A DNA stretch of 8,694 nt from JL08 sp965363755. GTDB taxonomy: Bacteria > Pseudomonadota > Alphaproteobacteria > Rhodobacterales > Rhodobacteraceae. The stretch spans positions 1 to 8,694 of the forward strand of contig CBDTVL010000167.1 in assembly GCA_965363755.1 (NCBI GenBank), in the 5' to 3' direction. The notes beneath the pieces are model-generated. The model did not search any database, had not been told where the DNA came from, and worked only from the letters and a program-made list of their open reading frames with translations. This document shows positions 1 through 5,576 of this stretch, piece by piece. Position numbers and translations under genes: made by a program. Position 1 is the stretch's first letter. Each line of letters starts with the position of its first letter.

Positions 1-2
1 AT

Positions 3-320
3 GCTAGCGGCGATATTTTTGGTGGTTGGGTGCTCAGCCAGATGGATATCGCGGCAGGAACGACAGCGGCACAACGCGCCAAAGGGCGCAGCGCAACAGT
101 CGCCATCAACGAAATGCGGTTTCACGCACCGGTCCATGTCGGCGACCTGTTTACAGTCTAAACACATATTGTGAAAACCGGCAAAACGTCGATGACAATT
201 CATGTCGAATCTTGGGTCAAACGGCAGCGCACCAGCGAGCGCTTGATGGTGACCGAGGCCGATTTTACATTTGTAGCGATAGAGGCATCTGGCGTAAAAC
301 GTGCACTGCCACCGATTTGA
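3..320 (+). pseudogene. yciA: YciA-type acyl-CoA thioesterase, 5'-truncated by the window and broken by an in-frame stop
   Basis: Read in the frame starting at base 3, this stretch gives 52 sense codons, a TAA at 159-161, 52 more sense codons in the same frame, then a TGA at 318-320. The first half carries the hotdog-fold signature of YciA-like thioesterases (GDIFGGWVLSQMD, whose final Asp is the family's catalytic acid, then AKGRSATVAINEMRFHAPV). The second half matches the rest of the fold (KTGKTSMTIHVESWVKR and the end VAIEASGVKRALPPI). YciA enzymes hydrolyse cytosolic acyl-CoA thioesters. The TAA sits where family members usually have a Tyr or similar residue (GDLFTV-stop-THIVKTG), so a single substitution from TAT or TAC explains it. 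No frameshift is needed. The N-terminal 20 or so residues lie outside the window. A sequencing error is the main alternative. The gene converges on the LysR gene and is not part of the sugar operon. Confidence 0.85.
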
Positions 321-412
321 GGCGCAAATAGTATTGAACGGAATAGTCGACTTAACATAAGATTCGTTAAGCGATTTTGGTGCTCATTAAACGCGGGCAG
401 GGTAGGGGAAAA

Positions 413-426
413 CGGCGTTGTCACAT
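413..426 (+). repeat. Left 14-bp terminal inverted repeat
   Basis: The sequence cggcgttgtcacat is the exact reverse complement of 541-554. Neither the adjacent inner nor the adjacent outer bases continue the match. Confidence 0.75.
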
Positions 427-540
427 GAACTCAATAATCGGCGGATTTCGTCTTTTTGATGGGACTTGAAGTCTCCTAAGTCTCTGAAATCCAGCAACAT
501 GCATTTTGAAAAACTTCGATATTTTGACTTGGAAAAGTTA

Positions 541-554
541 ATGTGACAACGCCG
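541..554 (-). repeat. Right 14-bp terminal inverted repeat
   Basis: The sequence atgtgacaacgccg is the exact reverse complement of 413-426. The reverse complement of the following inner stretch (attaacttttccaag, then a block containing tatcgaag) resembles the sequence starting at 8266. Confidence 0.75.
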
Positions 555-598
555 ACATCACTCAGTCACTCGCTGTTACTCACTCTCACGGTCCGAAT

Positions 599-1543
599 TT
601 ATGCCAAGCCTGCTGACAAGGCGGTGATGACCAGATCGCGGAGACGGTGAGCCAGGGGGCTGGTGATACCCGATTTTCGCTGGATGAGGTGATAGGGGGA
701 GATTATTATGGATTGGCGAACTGCGATCGTTTTCATGCCGCCGGCCCCAGATTTGCGGATCAAATCCGCGACTTCACTTGAGACGGGTGAGATCGAATCC
801 GACGTCTGGAGATAGGCGATCATTACCAGCAGGGACGTTGTGTTGACGATCTCTTCCGGGATCGCAATTGCCTGGGCGATGAAGGCTTCTTCGACCGCCT
901 GGCGCATCGGTGTTCCCGCTGGCTGGACAACCCAAGTGTATCCGTCCAAATCCTGCAACGATGGCTGATCAATCGTCAACAAGGGATGACCGGGCCTGAC
1001 TAAGAATTCTACGGTCTCAACTCTGCCCTGCAAGATTTCAAACTGGCGCGCATCCAGATCGGGGGGGATACGGGAAAGTATGAAGTCATAGTCGCCATTC
1101 ATAAGCCCTTCCATCAGTGCGTCGCTGGGGCCTACATCCACGTAGACTTCCGCGCCTTTTGCATCCTGTTTCAGGGATTGAATTGCCGGAACGACATAAG
1201 CCACTGCCGCACCCGTAACAGAGCCGACCCGAACGGTCCCGGTCTTACCTGAACTGAACGCTCCGACTTCGCTTGCGGTTGCCGCCAGCCCGCGCAGTAA
1301 GCTTGTGGCGTGCCGGATCAGAACCTCGGCGATTGCCGTTGGCACCATACCTTTGGGATGACGCTCGAACAGTCGCTGGCCAACCATAGTTTCAATCTCG
1401 GCCAGCATCCTGGATGCGGCAGGTTGCGTTATCGAAAGTCGATCCGCGGCGACGGATAGCTGGCCATATTCACTAATTGCGTGGATGAGCCTGAGGTGGC
1501 GCCATTGCAGCCGGTTGATGAGATCCTGCATCTGAAATAACAT
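599..1543 (-). CDS. gbpR: LysR-type transcriptional regulator, GbpR-like, divergent from the sugar-uptake operon
   Basis: The product is a 314-residue cytoplasmic DNA-binding regulator of normal LysR-family length. An N-terminal winged helix-turn-helix spans about residues 12-72; its recognition region includes LSVAADRLSITQPAASR and is followed by the typical GQRLFERHPKGMVPT wing. A flexible linker leads to a periplasmic-binding-protein-like effector domain at about residues 100-310 (GTVRVGSVTGAAV onward). The opening NRLQWRHLRLIHAI and the position back to back with a chvE-type gene match GbpR, the LysR regulator of chvE in Agrobacterium. By analogy it would activate the neighbouring transporter and catabolic operon in response to a sugar or sugar-derived ligand; that ligand is inferred. 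The start is uncertain: ATG at 1543 and ATG at 1531 (residue 5) both lack a good Shine-Dalgarno sequence. The gene is intact, and its 3' end faces the broken thioesterase gene. Confidence 0.85.
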   Translation of the reverse strand: MLFQMQDLINRLQWRHLRLIHAISEYGQLSVAADRLSITQPAASRMLAEIETMVGQRLFERHPKGMVPTAIAEVLIRHATSLLRGLAATASEVGAFSSGKTGTVRVGSVTGAAVAYVVPAIQSLKQDAKGAEVYVDVGPSDALMEGLMNGDYDFILSRIPPDLDARQFEILQGRVETVEFLVRPGHPLLTIDQPSLQDLDGYTWVVQPAGTPMRQAVEEAFIAQAIAIPEEIVNTTSLLVMIAYLQTSDSISPVSSEVADLIRKSGAGGMKTIAVRQSIIISPYHLIQRKSGITSPLAHRLRDLVITALSAGLA

Positions 1544-1564
1544 ACCGAAACAGGCATGAAGAAG

Positions 1565-1582
1565 TCAAATTATGTAAATTGA
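1565..1582. promoter_or_regulatory. Candidate LysR-type operator (recognition site)
   Basis: The sequence tcaaattatgtaaattga matches its own reverse complement at 14 of 18 positions, with the pattern TCAA-n-TTA-nn-TAA-n-TTGA. It includes T-N11-A spacings typical of LysR-family sites. It begins 22 bp upstream of the LysR start codon, a common place for an autoregulatory site that also activates the divergent gene. The assignment rests on the pattern only. Confidence 0.45.
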
Positions 1583-1594
1583 TTGTTATATTGG

Positions 1595-1609
1595 AACGGT
1601 GATACCGTT
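1595..1609. promoter_or_regulatory. Perfect 15-bp dyad, candidate second regulator half-site
   Basis: The sequence aacggt-gat-accgtt is a perfect inverted repeat with a 3-bp centre. Its centre lies about 28 bp downstream of the centre of the 1565-1582 dyad, roughly the spacing between recognition and activation sites bound by a LysR tetramer. It could instead be the operator of another regulator, or a chance dyad. Confidence 0.4.
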
Positions 1610-1617
1610 GTGCTAGG

Positions 1618-1657
1618 CGGCCACAAACTGGCCGGCAACGATGTCCCTGAATGGGAC
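1618..1657 (+). other. Two short hairpins in the chvE leader
   Basis: Positions 1618-1623 (cggcca) pair with 1629-1634 (tggccg) around a 5-nt loop. Positions 1643-1647 (gtccc) pair with 1653-1657 (gggac) around another 5-nt loop. Both lie in the probable 5' leader, upstream of the Shine-Dalgarno sequence. There is no following T-run, so they do not form an intrinsic terminator, and I do not recognise a riboswitch class. Confidence 0.3.
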
Positions 1658-1690
1658 CTGACCAATCTGATCCCGGATTCGTCAGCTTTT

Positions 1691-1697
1691 GGGAGGA
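1691..1697 (+). promoter_or_regulatory. Ribosome binding site that decides the chvE start
   Basis: The sequence gggagga lies 4 nt before the ATG at 1702, which begins a standard signal peptide. The in-frame ATG at 1651 has no comparable site and would place 17 hydrophilic, acidic residues ahead of the signal peptide. The start is therefore 1702. Confidence 0.8.
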
Positions 1698-1701
1698 AGA
1701 T

Positions 1702-2766
1702 ATGAACAAACTATTTTCGGGGCTTACCGCCCTTGCACTCGGTGTTGGCCTGATGGCTGCGCCGGCTGTTGCTCAGGACAAAGGCACGATTGGCATTGCG
1801 ATGCCGACCAAATCATCTGCCCGTTGGATTTCTGACGGCAATTCGATGGTCGAGCAGTTCGAGGCCGGGGGCTATGCTGTCGATCTGCAATATGCAGAGG
1901 ACGACATCCCCAACCAACTTGCCCAGATCGAGAACATGATCACCAAGGAAGTTGATGTTCTGGTCATTGCGGCCATTGATGGGACAACGCTGTCCAATGC
2001 GCTGGAAAATGCCGCAGCTTTGGACATTAAGGTCATCGCCTATGATCGCCTCATCCGCGACAGCGGCAATGTTGATTACTACGCCACCTTCGACAACTTC
2101 AAAGTCGGCGTGCAGCAGGCTAGCTCTGTCATTGCCGGTCTTGAAGAACGGTTCCCAGGCGTTTCGCCTTGGAATGTTGAATTGTTCGGCGGTTCGCCCG
2201 ACGATAACAATGCGTATTTCTTCTACGATGGCGCGATGTCGGTGCTGCAGCCACTGATCGATGCTGGCACGATCAATGTAGCGTCCGGCCAAGTTGGCAT
2301 GGACACTGTCGGCACACTGCGGTGGGACGGAGCGGTTGCGCAGTCACGCATGGATAACTTGCTGTCTGCACATTACACCGATGCCGTCGTGCATGGTGTG
2401 CTAAGCCCCTATGATGGGTTGTCCATCGGCATCCTGAGTTCGCTTAAGGGTGTTGGGTATGGGTCTGGCGATTTGGCGATGCCGATTGTGTCCGGTCAGG
2501 ACGCCGAACTGCAATCGATCAAGTCGATCATAGCCGGCGAACAGTATTCGACCGTGTTCAAGGATACCCGTGAACTGGCCCGTGTGACTGTTGGTATGGT
2601 TGATGCATTGTTGCAAGGCGGCGAGCCTGAGATCAACGACACGTCAACCTATGACAATGGTGTCAAAGTCGTTCCTTCCTACCTGTTGGAGCCTGTGTCG
2701 GTTGACGGATCAAACTACCAAGAGATCGTAATGGACTCGGGTTATCATTCCGAAGACGATCTCTAA
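1702..2766 (+). CDS. chvE: Periplasmic multiple-monosaccharide-binding protein (ChvE family)
   Basis: The product is a 354-residue solute-binding protein of an ABC sugar importer. Residues 1-24 form a Sec signal peptide: a Lys near the start, a hydrophobic stretch, and cleavage after AVA before QDKG. The mature part is a two-lobed type-1 periplasmic binding protein. It carries characteristic ChvE blocks at the expected positions: IGIAMPTKSSARWI (30-43), QYAEDDIPNQLAQIENM (63-79), VIAAIDGTTLSNAL (88-101), VIAYDRLIR (111-119), ELFGGSPDDNNAYFFYDGAM (160-179), VLSPYDG (233-239), SGQDAELQSIKSIIAGE (264-280) and VFKDTREL (285-292). ChvE proteins bind several sugars, including arabinose, galactose, glucose, xylose and fucose, and in Agrobacterium also signal sugars to VirA. 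Here the downstream enzymes point to L-arabinose and/or D-galactose uptake. It is the first gene of the operon. A 76-bp gap with a strong hairpin follows, consistent with a higher level of this protein than of the membrane complex. Confidence 0.93.
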   Translation: MNKLFSGLTALALGVGLMAAPAVAQDKGTIGIAMPTKSSARWISDGNSMVEQFEAGGYAVDLQYAEDDIPNQLAQIENMITKEVDVLVIAAIDGTTLSNALENAAALDIKVIAYDRLIRDSGNVDYYATFDNFKVGVQQASSVIAGLEERFPGVSPWNVELFGGSPDDNNAYFFYDGAMSVLQPLIDAGTINVASGQVGMDTVGTLRWDGAVAQSRMDNLLSAHYTDAVVHGVLSPYDGLSIGILSSLKGVGYGSGDLAMPIVSGQDAELQSIKSIIAGEQYSTVFKDTRELARVTVGMVDALLQGGEPEINDTSTYDNGVKVVPSYLLEPVSVDGSNYQEIVMDSGYHSEDDL

Positions 2767-2790
2767 GCAACGGTCTGACAATTGTCTGTT

Positions 2791-2813
2791 CCGGCTGCGC
2801 AAAGCGCAGTCGG
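2791..2813 (+). other. Intercistronic stem-loop after the binding-protein gene
   Basis: Positions 2791-2800 (ccggctgcgc) pair with 2804-2813 (gcgcagtcgg) over 10 bp with one G-U pair and an AAA loop. The hairpin lies between the stop of the chvE-like gene and the ATPase start. No T-run follows; the next bases are ggtgggctaaaaaatc. It is therefore better read as an mRNA-stabilising or transcript-processing element than as an intrinsic terminator. Such hairpins are well known after genes for periplasmic binding proteins in transporter operons, where they raise expression of the first gene over the rest. Confidence 0.6.
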
Positions 2814-2842
2814 GGTGGGCTAAAAAATCGGGGGATGGGTCG

Positions 2843-4363
2843 ATGCAAACACTGCTGGAAATGCGCAATATCACCAAGACTTTTCCCGGGGTCAAAGCGC
2901 TGGATGACGTTAATCTCAAAGTTACCGAAGGTGAGATCCACGCGCTTGTTGGTGAAAATGGTGCCGGAAAATCCACCCTGATGAAGGTTCTTTCGGGCGT
3001 TTACCCGCAAGGCAGCTATGACGGTGAGATTCACTATGACGGAAAGTTGGCTAGCTTTACTGGTATTGCCGACAGTGAACATCTCGGGATCATTATTATC
3101 CACCAGGAACTCGCGCTGGTGCCGCTTTTGTCCATTGCCGAGAATCTTTTCATTGGAAATGAATGTGCCCGTGGCGGCATCGTGAACTGGCCAGACACTT
3201 ATCAGCGTACCGAGGCGTTGTTGAAGAAAGTCGGTCTGAAAGAACAACCTGCCACCGCCGTTGACCGACTCGGCGTCGGCAAGCAGCAACTCGTCGAGAT
3301 AGCCAAGGCGCTGTCCAAGGACGTGCGCTTGTTGATACTGGACGAGCCGACCGCTGCATTGTCCGAGGCGGACAGTCAGGCGCTGCTGGATTTGCTGCTG
3401 GAGTTGAAGAAACAGGGTGTCACGTCAATCATCATCAGCCACAAATTGAATGAAATTCGCCGGGTTGCTGATACGATCACCGTCATCCGCGATGGCGCAA
3501 CAGTTTCGACACTGGATGCGCGGACTGAACAAATCACCGAGGATCGGATCGTGCGCGATATGGTCGGTCGCGATATGTCGCAACGCTATCCCGAACGGGC
3601 CCGTCGCGCCGGCGACATGCTGTTAGAGGTCTCAGACTGGAATGTTTTTCATCAGGAACACGCGACCAGACAGGTGATCAAGGACATCAACTTCCACGTC
3701 CGCGCGGGCGAAGTTGTCGGCATTGCCGGGCTGATGGGCGCCGGGCGCACCGAACTGGCAATGAGCATTTTCGGGCGCAGTTACGGGCAGAATATTTCAG
3801 GTCAGGTGAAATTGGCAGGCAAGGACATCGACACATCAACAGTAGCCGCCGCAATCCGGAACGGGTTGGCGTATGTGACCGAAGACCGAAAGGAACTGGG
3901 GCTAATACTAGAGGAGACGATCCAGCGGAATATTACGTTGGCCAATCTTCGCGATGTTTCGACCTCGGGAGTCATCAACGAGGCCGAGGAAACCAATGTC
4001 GCAGAACGCTACCGCGAGGCGATGAATATCCGCACCCCGAGCGTGTTCCAGAAGGTGATGAACCTGTCGGGGGGAAACCAGCAAAAGGTTGTTTTGTCGA
4101 AATGGCTCTTTGCCGGGCCGGAGGTTCTGATCCTTGATGAACCGACCCGCGGCATCGACGTGGGCGCCAAGTTTGAAATCTACGGTATCATTAACGAATT
4201 GTCGGCGCAGGGCAAAGGCGTTGTCATGATCAGTTCCGAAATGCCCGAACTGCTGGGCATGAGCGATCGCATTTACGTCATGAATGAAGGCAGCTTTGTT
4301 GGCGAACTTGATGCTTCCGATGCCAGCCAGGAGCGCATCATGTCGCTCATCGTCACACATTAG
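2843..4363 (+). CDS. gguA: Sugar ABC transporter, tandem ATP-binding protein (GguA/MmsA type)
   Basis: The product is a 506-residue cytoplasmic ATPase with two fused nucleotide-binding domains, the usual form for carbohydrate uptake (CUT2) importers. The N-terminal domain has Walker A GENGAGKST (37-45), signature LGVGKQQLVEIAKAL (143-157), Walker B LLILDEPTAAL (163-173) and the switch His at 200. The C-terminal domain has the degenerate P-loop GLMGAGRTE (296-304), signature LSGGNQQK (408-415) and LILDEPTRGIDVG (429-441), with Ser residues where the switch His would be. This asymmetry is normal for RbsA/XylG/GguA proteins. It powers import through the permease encoded next. The ATG at 2843 follows a G-rich stretch (gggggatgggt) that can act as a weak ribosome binding site. 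The stop is followed at once by the ribosome binding site of the permease gene. It is also annotated as mmsA in some systems. Confidence 0.94.
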   Translation: MQTLLEMRNITKTFPGVKALDDVNLKVTEGEIHALVGENGAGKSTLMKVLSGVYPQGSYDGEIHYDGKLASFTGIADSEHLGIIIIHQELALVPLLSIAENLFIGNECARGGIVNWPDTYQRTEALLKKVGLKEQPATAVDRLGVGKQQLVEIAKALSKDVRLLILDEPTAALSEADSQALLDLLLELKKQGVTSIIISHKLNEIRRVADTITVIRDGATVSTLDARTEQITEDRIVRDMVGRDMSQRYPERARRAGDMLLEVSDWNVFHQEHATRQVIKDINFHVRAGEVVGIAGLMGAGRTELAMSIFGRSYGQNISGQVKLAGKDIDTSTVAAAIRNGLAYVTEDRKELGLILEETIQRNITLANLRDVSTSGVINEAEETNVAERYREAMNIRTPSVFQKVMNLSGGNQQKVVLSKWLFAGPEVLILDEPTRGIDVGAKFEIYGIINELSAQGKGVVMISSEMPELLGMSDRIYVMNEGSFVGELDASDASQERIMSLIVTH

Positions 4364-4375
4364 GAGGGCGGCGCA

Positions 4376-5572
4376 ATGACCGATACCACCTCACCGGATC
4401 AGGCCACTCAGGCTGGCATGTCCAAATATCTTCTGGGCCATTTGCGCGAATACGGGCTGCTGTTTGCCCTAATCGCGATCATGCTGTTTTTTCAGATCGT
4501 GACCAACGGCGTGCTGCTGAAACCGGTGAACATCACCAATTTGTTTCTGCAGAACAGTTATATCATCATCATGGCCCTCGGGATGCTGATCGTGATCGTC
4601 GGCGGCAATATCGACCTGTCGGTGGGCTCGGTCATGGGGTTCGTCGGTGCCTTTGCGGCGGTGATGATCGTGAATTGGGACGTGCCAGTTGCAATCACAA
4701 TTCCGGTCTGCCTTGTGGTTGGCGGGATGATCGGGGCGGCACAAGGATATTGGGTCGCGTACTGGAAAATCCCCAGTTTCATTGTCACTCTTGCGGGAAT
4801 GCTGGTGTTTCGCGGTTTGTCACTTTGGCTGCTTGAGGGGCAATCCGTCGGCCCCTTCCCAAAATCCTTCCAGTTGCTGTCAACCGGGTTCATCCCAGAT
4901 CTGTTTGGTGTCGGTCGTCCGAACGCGACAGCACTGGCGGTCGGCATCATCGCCGCAATGGCAATCGTGTGGCTGGGGATGCGTAAGCGGGCCCGCAACA
5001 AAGCTTACGGGATTGAGGATGAACCGTTCGGCTTTTTCGTTGCGCGCAATGTGATCGTCGCCGGTGCACTACTCTTTGTGATATACAAGTTATCGACCTT
5101 CCGCGGACTGCCGAATGTGCTGATCACGATGGGTCTGTTGACTATCGTCTACGCGTTTATCACCGAACAGACGACAATCGGGCGGCGGGTCTATGCGCTT
5201 GGCGGAAACGAAAAAGCCGCGAAACTGTCGGGCATTCCGACCGAACGCCTGACCTTCCTGACGTTTGTGAACATGGGCGTGTTGGCCGCACTTGCCGGGC
5301 TGATCTTTGCGGCACGGTTGAATACAGCCACACCCAAGGCCGGATTTGCGGTCGAACTCGACGTGATCGCTGCGGTCTTTATTGGTGGCGCGTCGATGTC
5401 CGGTGGGGTTGGTAAAATTGTTGGTGCAGTTGTAGGTGCCTTCATCATGGGTGTCATGAACAACGGCATGTCGATCATGGGTATCGGCATTGATTACCAG
5501 CAGGTCATCAAGGGGCTTGTGCTGCTCGCCGCTGTGATCTTCGACGTTTACAACAAACAGAAACAGAGCTGA
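4376..5572 (+). CDS. gguB: Sugar ABC transporter permease (GguB/MmsB type)
   Basis: The product is a 398-residue inner-membrane protein of the BPD-transporter-2 family that forms the sugar channel with GguA. A soluble N-terminus of about 25 residues is followed by roughly ten hydrophobic segments. The family motif GGNIDLSVGSVMGF lies at about 76-89, and an extra polar cytoplasmic stretch with many Arg and Lys residues at about 202-224. The ATPase-contacting loop GGNEKAAKLSGI is at 276-287, with a glycine-rich FIGGASMSGGVGKIVGAVVG block near 335-354. The length and the polar insertion suit the long permeases paired with ChvE. A strong ribosome binding site, aggagg at 4362-4367, overlaps the stop of gguA and lies 8 nt before the ATG. 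The next gene starts 4 nt after this stop, so translation is probably coupled. Confidence 0.94.
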   Translation: MTDTTSPDQATQAGMSKYLLGHLREYGLLFALIAIMLFFQIVTNGVLLKPVNITNLFLQNSYIIIMALGMLIVIVGGNIDLSVGSVMGFVGAFAAVMIVNWDVPVAITIPVCLVVGGMIGAAQGYWVAYWKIPSFIVTLAGMLVFRGLSLWLLEGQSVGPFPKSFQLLSTGFIPDLFGVGRPNATALAVGIIAAMAIVWLGMRKRARNKAYGIEDEPFGFFVARNVIVAGALLFVIYKLSTFRGLPNVLITMGLLTIVYAFITEQTTIGRRVYALGGNEKAAKLSGIPTERLTFLTFVNMGVLAALAGLIFAARLNTATPKAGFAVELDVIAAVFIGGASMSGGVGKIVGAVVGAFIMGVMNNGMSIMGIGIDYQQVIKGLVLLAAVIFDVYNKQKQS

Positions 5573-5576
5573 AGTC

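Larger units (their letters stand above)
413..554. mobile_element. 142-bp MITE-like element or insertion-sequence remnant with perfect 14-bp terminal inverted repeats
   Basis: The sequence cggcgttgtcacat at 413-426 is exactly reverse-complemented as atgtgacaacgccg at 541-554. The match stops abruptly on both sides. The 114 bp between are A+T-richer than the flanking genes and have no convincing coding capacity. This is the architecture of a non-autonomous element or an internally deleted insertion sequence. No target-site duplication is visible: 405-412 (ggggaaaa) and 555-562 (acatcact) differ. The element may therefore be old or may have recombined. A related end sequence appears near 8266. 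I cannot name the IS family from the ends alone. Confidence 0.5.
1544..1701. promoter_or_regulatory. Divergent LysR/chvE control region with leader
   Basis: This 158-bp spacer separates the start of the LysR gene (minus strand) from the start of the chvE-like gene (plus strand). It should contain both promoters and the regulator's binding sites. It holds an A+T-rich imperfect dyad (1565-1582), a perfect 15-bp dyad (1595-1609) and two small hairpins (1618-1634 and 1643-1657). I see no sigma-70 -35/-10 pair good enough to call, which is usual for promoters that depend on a LysR activator. Confidence 0.6.

Noticed and set aside
26..331. Plus-strand open frame of 101 codons at the left edge
   Set aside because: Its translation is rich in Arg and Gln and matches nothing, whereas another frame over the same bases encodes the YciA-type thioesterase.
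351..371. Inverted repeat cttaac/gttaag as a terminator of the thioesterase gene
   Set aside because: The 6-bp A+T-rich stem with a 9-nt loop is too weak, and the following bases (cgattttgg) are not a proper T-run.
555..598. Repeated cact/actc motifs between the element and the LysR gene
   Set aside because: The copies are short, irregular and few; there is no consistent period or recognised site type.
1651..1701. In-frame upstream ATG extending the binding protein by 17 residues
   Set aside because: There is no ribosome binding site before 1651. The extension would put acidic residues ahead of a normal signal peptide, and 1702 has a strong gggagga site.
2663..3289. Long minus-strand open frame of 208 codons
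   Set aside because: It is antisense to the chvE end and the start of gguA, both firmly supported. It is a shadow caused by codon bias.
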